This document shows positions 24,304 through 32,700 of a stretch of DNA of 64,000 nt, in pieces; the first letter of the stretch is position 1, and each line of letters begins with the position of its first letter. The stretch is from an uncultured Pelagibacteraceae bacterium (lineage in GTDB: Bacteria; Pseudomonadota; Alphaproteobacteria; Pelagibacterales; Pelagibacteraceae). The notes under the pieces are model-generated. The model was not told the DNA's origin and did no database searches. It saw only the letters and a program-made list of their open reading frames with translations. The stretch is from contig CACGJX010000003.1 in assembly GCA_902573465.1 (NCBI GenBank), positions 62,001-126,000 of the forward strand. The letters are read 5' to 3'. A program made the translations under genes and the position numbers.

Positions 24304-25422
24304 TTAATTTTTGATTGCATCTCCTGGGTTAACATATTCATGTCCAAAAACATCTGCAACAGCTTTATAAGTCACATGACCCTTATGAACATTTAATCCT
24401 GCTAAAAAATTTTTATCTTCACCAAGAGCTTTTTGATAACCTTTATTGGCTAATTTGACTAAATAAGGAAGTGTTGCTTTGTTTAATGCAATAGTTGAAG
24501 TTCTAGGAACCCCTCCTGGCATATTAGCTACACAATAATGAACAACATTATCAACTATAAAAGTTGGATCATTAAAAGTTGTCGGTTTACTTGTTTCTAC
24601 ACAACCACCTTGATCAATCGCAACGTCAACAATAACAGAGCCTCTTTTCATCAATTTTAACATATCTTTAGTGACTAATTTAGGCGCCTCCGCTCCGGGG
24701 ATTAAAACTCCTCCTACTATTAAATCTGCCTCGGCTACTAACTTTTTTAAATCTATCTTATCACTTTGTTCTGGAATAATTTTATCTCCAAACATTTCAA
24801 CTAATTGTTTTAGTCTTGCTTCTGATTTATCTACAACATGAACTTTTGCTTTCATACCAGTTGCTATAGTTGCAGCATTTTCTCCTACTACACCTCCACC
24901 TAAAATTAAAACGTTGGCTGGTTCACCACCAGGAGCTCCACCCAATAATACTCCTCTACCTTTTTGGTTTTTTTCTAAACAATGTGCTCCTGCTTGAACT
25001 GACATACGTCCTGCTACAGCACTCATCGGTGCAAGTAAAGGAAGCCTTCCATTATCATCAGTGATGGTTTCATAAGCTATATTTATACTTTTTGATTTTA
25101 CTAAACCCTCCGTCAATTCTTTGGCAGCGGCCAGATGTAAATAAGTATATACGATTTGATTTTCTTTAATCATTTCAACCTCAACTTTTTGAGGTTCTTT
25201 AACTTTGACAATTATTTCTGAGTCATTAAAAATGTCATTAGCTTTTTCTATAATTTTTGCACCAGCATTTTTGTACTGTTCGTTGTCAAAACCTGCTTCA
25301 AAACCTCCATTGTTTTCGACTAGCACTTCATGTCCTTCAGAGACGAGAGTTTTTACACTATCTGGGGTTAAGCCTATTCTATTTTCTTGAGGTTTAATTT
25401 CTTTAGGTACGCCAATTCTCAT
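24304..25422 (-). CDS. ald: Alanine dehydrogenase
   Basis: The 372-residue protein starts 'MRIGVPKEIKPQENRIGLTPD' and has the NAD-binding 'VLILGGGVVGENAATIATGM' (about residue 167), 'YLHLAAAKELTE' with the catalytic His, and 'DVAIDQGGC' with the catalytic Asp. It deaminates alanine to pyruvate and ammonia. Directly downstream of an omega-amino acid:pyruvate aminotransferase (9 bp gap), it would regenerate pyruvate and release the amino nitrogen as ammonium, a pairing known from taurine degradation. Confidence 0.92.
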   Translation of the reverse strand: MRIGVPKEIKPQENRIGLTPDSVKTLVSEGHEVLVENNGGFEAGFDNEQYKNAGAKIIEKANDIFNDSEIIVKVKEPQKVEVEMIKENQIVYTYLHLAAAKELTEGLVKSKSINIAYETITDDNGRLPLLAPMSAVAGRMSVQAGAHCLEKNQKGRGVLLGGAPGGEPANVLILGGGVVGENAATIATGMKAKVHVVDKSEARLKQLVEMFGDKIIPEQSDKIDLKKLVAEADLIVGGVLIPGAEAPKLVTKDMLKLMKRGSVIVDVAIDQGGCVETSKPTTFNDPTFIVDNVVHYCVANMPGGVPRTSTIALNKATLPYLVKLANKGYQKALGEDKNFLAGLNVHKGHVTYKAVADVFGHEYVNPGDAIKN

Positions 25423-25431
25423 TAACGAAAT

Positions 25432-26778
25432 TTAGTTCTTTTTACTTTTTGCGTAATTAGTTATTCCAGTTCTAAGTTTTTCTATAATTTCATCAATATG
25501 TTTTTTTTCACAAATAAACATCGGTGCTATAATTAAACAATCACCAGTGGCTTTAAAATTTACTCCGGCATCATAACAATGTTTAAAAGTAGCTAAGCCT
25601 GCTTTACCAGGTCTACCATCAGTTTTAATATCAATACCACCCATCATTCCATAGCCTCTAATGTTATCGACTACATCAATATCTTTTAGAGAAAATAAAC
25701 CTTCTTGGAAGTAAGGAGCAAGTTCTTTTGCTCTATTGAAAATATCTTCTTTTTCAAAAATATCTTGAACAGCTAATGCTGCTGCAACAGAAACTGGTAT
25801 TCCTGAATACGTGTAACCATGAAATAATTCTATCGCACCTTTTGGAGAATTATCCATAACGGCATCGTAAATTTCTTCTTTACAAGCAACTACACCAAAT
25901 GGAACTATCCCATTGGTTGTTGCTTTTGCCATAGTCATTATGTCAGGTGTTACACCAAACTCTTGAGCTCCAAAAGCTGAGCCAGTTCTTCCCCATCCAG
26001 TAATAACTTCATCAAAAATCAAAAGTATTTTATGTTTATCACAAAGTTCTCTTAATCTTTGTAAATATCCAACTGGTGGAACTAAAGTTCCTGTTGAACC
26101 AGCAATTGGCTCAACAATACAAGCTGCAATATTTTCTGAACCAAAATTAGTACAAATTCTTTCTAAGTCATTAGCAATTTCAGCACCTGTTTCAGGTTGA
26201 CCTGATATAAATTTATGTTCATCTAAATGTGTATGTCTCATATGAACAACACCTGGCATCAAAACACTTGCATAAGCTTTAACATTATTAATCATGCCAC
26301 CTACTGATGTTGCTCCAATATTCATCCCATGATATGCACGTTCTCTTCCAACAAATCTAAATCTTTGTCCTTCACCTCTTGCTTTATGGTAAGCAATACT
26401 AATTTTGATCGCTGTTTCAACTGCAGTAGACCCACAGATTGTATAAAATATTTTATTTAAATTTCCTGGTGTATGTTTTGAAATTCTAGTCGCTAATTCA
26501 AAAGATCCCCCAAATCCTTGTTGGAAGGGTTGACAATAATCTAAAGTTTGTAATTGATTTGTTATTGCCTCAATAATTTCTTTTCTACCATGTCCTAAAG
26601 GATTGCAGAATAATCCTGAGCTAGCATCAATTTGGGTTTTACCTTGGTGATTTTTTAAATATACACCTTTTGCCTCCACTATAAGTTTTGGATTTTCTTT
26701 AAAATCTTTATTAGATGTAAATGGCATCCAATGTTCATTTAAAGAATTAGGTACAGATGTTCTTTTTTCTGAGCTCAT
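25432..26778 (-). CDS. Class III omega-amino acid:pyruvate aminotransferase (probable taurine-pyruvate type)
   Basis: The 448-residue PLP enzyme has 'HWMPFTSNKDFKENP' at the N-terminus, 'GRERAYHGMNIGATSVGGM', 'LLIFDEVITGWGRTGSAF' and the PLP-lysine region 'TMAKATTNGIVPFGV'. These are close to beta-alanine/omega-amino acid:pyruvate transaminases. Next to alanine dehydrogenase and divergent from a tauABC-like importer, it most likely takes the amino group from taurine to pyruvate, making sulfoacetaldehyde and alanine. Beta-alanine or another omega-amine is an alternative. It is first of a tight three-gene leftward operon. Confidence 0.85.
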   Translation of the reverse strand: MSSEKRTSVPNSLNEHWMPFTSNKDFKENPKLIVEAKGVYLKNHQGKTQIDASSGLFCNPLGHGRKEIIEAITNQLQTLDYCQPFQQGFGGSFELATRISKHTPGNLNKIFYTICGSTAVETAIKISIAYHKARGEGQRFRFVGRERAYHGMNIGATSVGGMINNVKAYASVLMPGVVHMRHTHLDEHKFISGQPETGAEIANDLERICTNFGSENIAACIVEPIAGSTGTLVPPVGYLQRLRELCDKHKILLIFDEVITGWGRTGSAFGAQEFGVTPDIMTMAKATTNGIVPFGVVACKEEIYDAVMDNSPKGAIELFHGYTYSGIPVSVAAALAVQDIFEKEDIFNRAKELAPYFQEGLFSLKDIDVVDNIRGYGMMGGIDIKTDGRPGKAGLATFKHCYDAGVNFKATGDCLIIAPMFICEKKHIDEIIEKLRTGITNYAKSKKN

Positions 26779-26851
26779 TTTAAAAATTTATAAATGGTTA
26801 ATTAATGAATCCTTAGACTAATTAAGACTAATAAACCACCAAAATAATTGT

Positions 26852-26868
26852 CACAACTTCAAGTTGTG
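26852..26868. promoter_or_regulatory. Perfect 8-bp-arm palindrome, candidate operator
   Basis: CACAACTT-C-AAGTTGTG is a perfect inverted repeat in the 176-bp region between the aminotransferase and tauA starts. Length and symmetry fit a dimeric regulator site. It is followed by no T-run, so it is unlikely to be a terminator. It could control both divergent operons; the cognate regulator is not identified. Confidence 0.5.
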
Positions 26869-26954
26869 TAACTAGAATGAGCATTTTTTTGTTTTACATA
26901 TAGGTCAAATTAATCTTAAAATTGGAACATATAAATAAACAAGGAAGAGGAAAA

Positions 26955-27896
26955 ATGAAAAAAATAATTAGTTTTATTCTTGGATGTTTTGTTGCTCTTA
27001 ATCTTTCAATTTCAGTTGCTAATTCAGCAGCTAATGAAGTTAGAGTTGCATACTTCTTAGAGTGGCCAAGCCCAAATTTAGAGGATATGATGAAGAAAAA
27101 CTTCGCTAAGGCTTTAGGGGTTCCTGTTAAGTGGACAAACTTTACTAACGGTGGTGCAATGACTGATGCTATGTTAGCAGGAGATATTGATATCTCTTAC
27201 TCTCAAGGTTTAGTTCCATTCATTAATGCTGTTAAATCTAAAGCACCTATCAAACTTGTAGATATTGCTATGGAATACGGAATGGGTGGTACAACATGTG
27301 TAACATCTAATGCTTCGGGTATTACAAAGGCTAACGCTACTGAACTTGAAGGTAAAAAAGTTGCTGTTCCACTAGGTACAATGGCTGAATACGTTTTTGA
27401 CGAAAGTATGAAAGTTGTTGGTGCGGACAGAAAAAAAATGGATATCATTCAAATGGACCCAGAAGAAGGTGCTGCTGCTTTAGTAAGCGGTGATGTTGTA
27501 ATGGCATGTTTATTTGGTGGTAACTCAATTAAAGCTGCAACTGCAGTTGGATCTAGATTACTTACAGTACAGGAAGCTAGAGACGCAGGTATCTTAGGTA
27601 TTGATATCACTTCAGTAACTACTAAGTTTATGAAGGAAAATCCAGGTATGCTAAGAACTTTTATTGAAGTAACACATGAGGCTAATGCGAGATATAGAGC
27701 TGGTAAAAGCGATATGAACTCAATGTCAAAAGCTTCTGAAATGAAAGTTGCTGATATGAAAGAAACTTTAAGTGGCTTTAAATTTCTAACACCAGAGGAA
27801 ACTAAACAATCTATGGAAAGTGGAAATCTTGATGCATTCTTAAAAGGAATGGGAACACCAAGAGGAAACGTAGATACTAGTTTCTTACCTTTATAA
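26955..27896 (+). CDS. tauA: Taurine-type ABC transporter periplasmic binding protein
   Basis: The start at 26955 is preferred to 26922 because AAGGAAGAGG lies just upstream and the protein then begins with a signal peptide ('MKKIISFILGCFVALNLS...', cleavage near 'ANSA|ANEVRV'). The 313-residue product follows the TauA/SsuA SBP pattern: 'VRVAYFLEWPSPNLEDMM', 'TNGGAMTDAMLAGDIDISY', 'LEGKKVAVPLGTMAEYV'. It would capture taurine or a related alkylsulfonate in the periplasm. The strong hairpin after its stop would leave more binding-protein transcript than transporter transcript. Confidence 0.82.
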   Translation: MKKIISFILGCFVALNLSISVANSAANEVRVAYFLEWPSPNLEDMMKKNFAKALGVPVKWTNFTNGGAMTDAMLAGDIDISYSQGLVPFINAVKSKAPIKLVDIAMEYGMGGTTCVTSNASGITKANATELEGKKVAVPLGTMAEYVFDESMKVVGADRKKMDIIQMDPEEGAAALVSGDVVMACLFGGNSIKAATAVGSRLLTVQEARDAGILGIDITSVTTKFMKENPGMLRTFIEVTHEANARYRAGKSDMNSMSKASEMKVADMKETLSGFKFLTPEETKQSMESGNLDAFLKGMGTPRGNVDTSFLPL

Positions 27897-27920
27897 TTTA
27901 AGGATAATTTAAATTTTAAT

Positions 27921-27957
27921 AGGCACCAATTGTAATAAATTGGTGCCTATTTTTTTA
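27921..27957 (+). terminator. Rho-independent terminator/attenuator between tauA and tauB
   Basis: The 11-bp stem AGGCACCAATT / AATTGGTGCCT (27921-27931 and 27938-27948), with a six-base loop, is followed by A and seven Ts. It lies 24 bp after the tauA stop and 28 bp before tauB. It probably stops most transcripts after the abundant binding-protein gene, with read-through serving tauBC. Confidence 0.85.
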
Positions 27958-27984
27958 TTAAAAATTCAAATATAAAGTCTCTTT

Positions 27985-28782
27985 ATGAGTGATTTAGTTT
28001 CACAAAATCTAAATATGATTTTTAAAACTCCTAAAGGAGAAACTGTTCACGCATTAAAAGATTTAAATTTTACTCTCAAAAAAGGAGAGCTTCTTACGGT
28101 TCTTGGGCCATCTGGTTGTGGAAAGACCACATTACTAAATATTACTGCAGGATTTATTAGACCAACTTCAGGAAGTATTACACTGAATAATAAAGAAATT
28201 GATGGACCAGGAGTTGAGCGAGGAATGGTTTTTCAGCAAGGTGCTTTATTTGAATGGCTAACGGTTTCTGAAAATGTCAACTTTGGATTAAGAATGAAAA
28301 AAGAAGATCCAGTCGAAACTCAAAAAAAAGTTGATGAATGGTTAGAGATAGTTGGATTAAAGGGTTTTGGGAATACACCAACTTATCAATTATCTGGAGG
28401 AATGCAGCAAAGAGTTGCCCTTGCAAGATGTTTAATCAATAACCCAGATTTGATTTTAATGGATGAACCATTAGGAGCTCTTGATGCTCTTACAAGAGAA
28501 AAAATGCAGTCCCTAGTTTTAAAAATTTGGAAAGAGACAGGTAAAACAATTATTCTTATTACTCATTCAGTTGAAGAGGCCTTGCTTCTTGGGGAAAGAT
28601 TGTATGTGATGGCTCCAAGACCAGGAAGGATACATAAAGAATATAATCTGCCGTTCGCTTCAATGGGATTAAAAGAAGATTTACGTGAAATTAAAAAAAA
28701 CAAAGAGTTTTCTCAAAAACGAGAGGAAATCCTTGAAATGATCTGGAACATGGAAGAGGAAATTATGGGGAAAGATAATTAG
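27985..28782 (+). CDS. tauB: Taurine/nitrate-type ABC transporter ATPase
   Basis: The 265-residue ATPase has Walker A 'GPSGCGKTTLLN', Q-loop 'MVFQQGALFEWLT', signature 'LSGGMQQRVALARCL', Walker B 'LILMDEPLGALD' and the switch 'ITHSVEEALLLG'. 'DEPLGALDALTREKMQ' is typical of the TauB/SsuB/NrtD group. It energises import through the downstream permease, with whose start it abuts directly. Length is normal. Confidence 0.88.
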   Translation: MSDLVSQNLNMIFKTPKGETVHALKDLNFTLKKGELLTVLGPSGCGKTTLLNITAGFIRPTSGSITLNNKEIDGPGVERGMVFQQGALFEWLTVSENVNFGLRMKKEDPVETQKKVDEWLEIVGLKGFGNTPTYQLSGGMQQRVALARCLINNPDLILMDEPLGALDALTREKMQSLVLKIWKETGKTIILITHSVEEALLLGERLYVMAPRPGRIHKEYNLPFASMGLKEDLREIKKNKEFSQKREEILEMIWNMEEEIMGKDN

Positions 28783-30708
28783 ATGTTAACTCAGATAATA
28801 ACGTTTCTTATATTATTCGCTGTAATCGGCTGTATTCTTTATGGAAGAAGATTAATAAGAACTGAAAAAGTAGATGCTGTATTTGGAAATCCAGAGAGAG
28901 CACTAGGTGGTACTCACTGGGTAATTGTTGGAAGTAGTTTTTTGCTTTTAATTTGGCTCTATTATTCTTGGGATATTGCAAAAGGATTTTATCCAAAATC
29001 TGCCAACGAACTATGCCAAGTTGCAAAAGTTAATGACTCTTTGCTTGGATTAAAATATCAATTTCCAATTGAGGAAAGGGAGTTCAAAAGTACTTCACAA
29101 ATCAAAAAAGAGAATAAAAATTTAAAATTAATTCAAAATGAGATTCAAAATTCCGAAGAACTAAATAGCCAACAAAAAACAATACTAATTAGTTATATAA
29201 GTAAAACTAATCAACTCATTCCATTACTTACAAATGAGGATTTATTAGAAATTGAGACTCAGCAAAAAATAGATGATATCACTGGAAAAATTAATCTATT
29301 AACTGAAAATTTCCAAAAATCTGATTATCCATTTGAAACAGAGCAAGAGCTAAATGAAAGACTGAAAGCGGTAGAGGAAGAAGGTGGTTGGGGTATAACT
29401 AAAGTAAATGCAGGCTCAGGTTCTATTGAAAATACATTAGAAGTGCCTTTAGTACCTGCAACGTATAAAGGTTTAAAGTTTCATACTGCTGCACAAGAAT
29501 TAAATTTAATAAGTGATGAATTTTTTAAGTTAAGAAATCATAACCCTCAATTTAAAAATAAGATTAAAGAACTTAAAGATGAAATTAAATCTTATAGAAA
29601 AAGTATAAGTGATAGTGAGGAAGTAGCTTCAACATACGCAAAAAATATTGTTAAGATTGCTAGAAGAATTGAATTTGCAAGCATCTACCCTCCAAATGCA
29701 TTAGATAAGATGCAGGCAGCAATTGTTAAATTTGATAATGCTCAAAAAAAAGAACAAGGTGGTTTGAGATTAATTGATATTTTCTTATTTCCTGCTGGAA
29801 CTATCGTTGCTAGTGGTCCAAGTTGTTCAGAACAGGGTTCAGGTAGATGGCTGCCTAAACCATCAGATACTTTTAATAAATTTATATTAATGTCAAAACC
29901 TAGTGTTGGTTACAAGGATATTCCTCTATTGTGGATACAGATGGTTGATGTGAGTAAAATGATTGGCTTCATTTTACCAGATTGGATTGCAGATATCTTG
30001 CCAGGTGAATATCCTGTTCATAGTAAAGATGGAATAGTAAAACAAAACTTTAAAGGTGGAGTTTTAAAAATTGTAACAGGTGATTTTAATTTATTTAAGG
30101 TACCTGTTCCTTATGGACATATTTGGGATTCTTTTTTAAGAGTTTTTCTTGGTCTAGTTTTTGGAATATTAATTGGTGTCCCTCTTGGTCTATTTATGGG
30201 TTTAAATAGATTTGCAAAAGGTTTTTTTGATCCTTTGATTGAGCTTTATAGGCCTGTTCCTCCTCTTGCATGGGCTCCACTTATAATTTCCGTCCTGGGA
30301 ATTGATAACACTGGAAAAGTATTCTTATTATTTATGGTTTCTTTATCTATAATGATTATTTCTGCAAGAGCAGGTGCATCAGGAACACAGTTATCAAAAA
30401 TCCATGCAGCTCACTCATTAGGAGCATCAAAAAGACAAATATTAAGACATGTTATTTTTCCAAACTCATTGCCAGAGATACTTACTGGTATAAGAGTCGC
30501 GGTTGGTATGTGTTGGGGAACTTTGGTAGCTGCAGAATTTTTAGCTGGTACTACTGGTATTGGTTTTGTTGAAAATGTAGCTAAGAAATATTTTCAATAC
30601 GAGGTGATTTGGATAACAATTTTTATCATGGGAATGCTTGGATTGTTATTTGATATAACACTTAGAAAAATAATTGATAAAACAATTCCATGGCGAGGAA
30701 AAGGTTAA
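28783..30708 (+). CDS. tauC: TauC-like ABC permease with very long N-terminal extension
   Basis: The last 200 residues of this 641-residue protein (from about 440) are an ordinary TauC/SsuC permease, with 'RPVPPLAWAPLIISVLG' and the EAA loop 'AHSLGASKRQILRHVIFPN'. TauC is normally about 250-280 residues. The extra 430 N-terminal residues hold two membrane helices (about 3-20 and 45-65) and a long hydrophilic, Glu/Lys-rich, partly coiled-coil segment (about 85-340) that would be periplasmic. A hydrophobic stretch near 380-410 leads into the permease. The added domain may act in substrate capture or sensing; I do not recognise it. Confidence 0.75.
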   Translation: MLTQIITFLILFAVIGCILYGRRLIRTEKVDAVFGNPERALGGTHWVIVGSSFLLLIWLYYSWDIAKGFYPKSANELCQVAKVNDSLLGLKYQFPIEEREFKSTSQIKKENKNLKLIQNEIQNSEELNSQQKTILISYISKTNQLIPLLTNEDLLEIETQQKIDDITGKINLLTENFQKSDYPFETEQELNERLKAVEEEGGWGITKVNAGSGSIENTLEVPLVPATYKGLKFHTAAQELNLISDEFFKLRNHNPQFKNKIKELKDEIKSYRKSISDSEEVASTYAKNIVKIARRIEFASIYPPNALDKMQAAIVKFDNAQKKEQGGLRLIDIFLFPAGTIVASGPSCSEQGSGRWLPKPSDTFNKFILMSKPSVGYKDIPLLWIQMVDVSKMIGFILPDWIADILPGEYPVHSKDGIVKQNFKGGVLKIVTGDFNLFKVPVPYGHIWDSFLRVFLGLVFGILIGVPLGLFMGLNRFAKGFFDPLIELYRPVPPLAWAPLIISVLGIDNTGKVFLLFMVSLSIMIISARAGASGTQLSKIHAAHSLGASKRQILRHVIFPNSLPEILTGIRVAVGMCWGTLVAAEFLAGTTGIGFVENVAKKYFQYEVIWITIFIMGMLGLLFDITLRKIIDKTIPWRGKG

Positions 30709-30719
30709 TTGAAAAAATT

Positions 30720-31616
30720 TTAATTTAAATCTAAATAATTTTTATAGTAATCCGAGTTATCTCTAATAAATTCTGGTAAATCAATTAAGTCTATTTGCTT
30801 TAATTGAAATTCTTTACCATACTTATTCTCCTTGGAGTCAGCTAAATGATCGTGATCAATAACTCTTCTTGCTATTAAATCTCTAATTTTTTCTGGATCT
30901 TTATTTGATAATCTATATTCATCATGATGTTCAGTATCTAATTCTTTTTGATGAATTTTTTCTGGGCTTATTACTCTAGTAAAGTGCCATCCGCCATTTT
31001 TTATAATTTTTAAGTCCATATATTTGTCATTTTTAAAAAAAGTATCTAACCTAAAAAATGGATATTTTTTTGCTTTAATTTGCCTTAACCATTCAAAATT
31101 TATTAGGTCCTTTTTTTTTACAGCTCTAGTTCCATACCAATAAATACGATCACAAAGTAAGTTAAATTTATAGTAAAATAATTTTTGCTCGAAAATAACA
31201 ATTTTACTTTTATTAGTCTTTGGTTGAAATATTTCTAAATTAGGGATTTCATCATTATCACTATAAAGAATATAATCCTCAGGTTCTGCTATATTTTCTA
31301 TTCCCTCAAAAATTTTATTTCTTTGATAAGCAATTCTTTTTATAGAGTTTGCTCTCATATTTTTTTTAGATTCAATTTTTTTTTCATCATTTTCATAAAT
31401 TACATTACTAGGCTCATTATCTAAAACTAAATATATAATTTTATCTTTAAATTTAGAGAATTTATTTATATCAAAATTTAATTTTTTCTTCTTTCCAGCA
31501 TGAGAAAATTTAGCCTCACATACAACAAATTTATCAACATAATTGTTAAGCATATTAAATCTTAAATCTAATATTAGTTCTTCATCATAGTAAGTAGTAC
31601 AATCAAATATTTTCAT
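30720..31616 (-). CDS. Glycosyltransferase family 17 protein
   Basis: The 298-residue protein has the GT17 hallmarks 'IFDCTTYYDEELILDLRFNML' at the N-terminus, 'VVCEAKFSHAGKKKKLNF', 'YILYSDNDEIPN' (DxD-like) and 'IKNGGWHFTRVISPEKI'. GT17 includes beta-1,4-mannosyl-glycoprotein N-acetylglucosaminyltransferases; bacterial members occur in surface glycan loci, with donor and acceptor mostly unknown. It is convergent with tauC (11 bp apart) and opens the second surface-sugar island. Confidence 0.8.
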   Translation of the reverse strand: MKIFDCTTYYDEELILDLRFNMLNNYVDKFVVCEAKFSHAGKKKKLNFDINKFSKFKDKIIYLVLDNEPSNVIYENDEKKIESKKNMRANSIKRIAYQRNKIFEGIENIAEPEDYILYSDNDEIPNLEIFQPKTNKSKIVIFEQKLFYYKFNLLCDRIYWYGTRAVKKKDLINFEWLRQIKAKKYPFFRLDTFFKNDKYMDLKIIKNGGWHFTRVISPEKIHQKELDTEHHDEYRLSNKDPEKIRDLIARRVIDHDHLADSKENKYGKEFQLKQIDLIDLPEFIRDNSDYYKNYLDLN

Positions 31617-31680
31617 TATAATTTAATATTCTTATCATATCTAAAATGATATAAAACTAATTCAATCATAATAATTCTAA

Positions 31681-32691
31681 ATGAAAATTAAAAAACAAAA
31701 TCTAGAAAAAATGTTAATCAAAATATTTATGAAACATAAGCTTGATAAAGATCACGCAAAATTATGTTCAGATGCCTTAATAAATGCAGAATTTGTGGAG
31801 GCTTATAGCCATGGTCTTTCAAGGCTTAAAATGTACTGTGATAGAATTCAAAAAAAATTAATTAATCCAAAACCAAAAATCAAAGATATAAAAATTACTA
31901 ATTCTATTTCTCTAATCGATGCCGATAATAGTATTGGATTTGTAGCTGCAGATTTTGCAATCAAAAAAGCAATTCATAATGCAAAAAAAACCGGTATTGG
32001 TTTGGTGGGTATCAAAAATAGTGGTCATTATGGTTTGTCAGGATATTATGCTGAACAGGCTGTTAAAAAAAATTTAATAGCTATGATATTTACTAACGCT
32101 CCTCCTGCAGTAGCACCTCACGGTTCATTAAAAAGTTTATTTGGCACGAATCCAATTTGTTTTGGCTGTCCCTCAGGGTCAAAGATTCCATTTATATTTG
32201 ATAGTTCTATATCGATGATTAATAGGGGCAAAATAAGATTTGCCGCAAGAGAAAATAAAAAAATTCCAGAAAATGTTGCTTTAGATAAATTTGGAAAACC
32301 AACTACTAATGCTAAGCGTGCACTACAAGGAGTACAGTTACCAATTGCAGGATTTAGAGGTTCTGGGCTAGCATGGATGGTTGATATTTTAAGTGGTGTT
32401 GTTACTGGAGGTAATCATGCAGGAAGAGTTAAGGATCCTTTTGATGACTTTAGTGGACCTCAAAATATTGGGCATTTAATGATAACCTTTAAATCAAATA
32501 TATTTAATATTGATTTTAATAAAAGAATTAAAGAAAATATTAAGATTATAAAAAAATTGCCAAAAATAAAAAAAGTAAAAAAAATATTTTATCCTGGTGA
32601 AAATAAATTTCTTAAATTTAGAAAAAATAAAGATCGTTTAATTAATTTAAATAAAAAAACTCAACAAGAATTAAAAGCTTTATTAGATTAA
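31681..32691 (+). CDS. Ldh/YlbC-family malate/L-lactate (sulfolactate) dehydrogenase-like oxidoreductase
   Basis: A 336-residue NAD(P)-dependent oxidoreductase of the Ldh_2 fold: 'EFVEAYSHGLSRLKMYCD', 'GIGLVGIKNSGHYGLSGYYAE' with the catalytic His, 'SLFGTNPICFGCPSG', and 'GFRGSGLAWMVDILSGVVTGG'. The family includes malate, lactate, ureidoglycolate and (R)-sulfolactate (ComC) dehydrogenases, so a 2-hydroxy acid is the substrate class. Neighbours on both sides are glycan genes on the other strand. With the HpsN-like and Tau genes in the window, sulfolactate is a tempting but unproven substrate. Confidence 0.78.
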   Translation: MKIKKQNLEKMLIKIFMKHKLDKDHAKLCSDALINAEFVEAYSHGLSRLKMYCDRIQKKLINPKPKIKDIKITNSISLIDADNSIGFVAADFAIKKAIHNAKKTGIGLVGIKNSGHYGLSGYYAEQAVKKNLIAMIFTNAPPAVAPHGSLKSLFGTNPICFGCPSGSKIPFIFDSSISMINRGKIRFAARENKKIPENVALDKFGKPTTNAKRALQGVQLPIAGFRGSGLAWMVDILSGVVTGGNHAGRVKDPFDDFSGPQNIGHLMITFKSNIFNIDFNKRIKENIKIIKKLPKIKKVKKIFYPGENKFLKFRKNKDRLINLNKKTQQELKALLD

Positions 32692-32700
32692 TATAGTTAT

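Noticed and set aside
24870-25064. Plus-strand frames opposite ald (24870-25064 and 25205-25390)
   Set aside because: Low-complexity Leu/His/Gln translation mirrors the codon pattern of the real gene on the minus strand.
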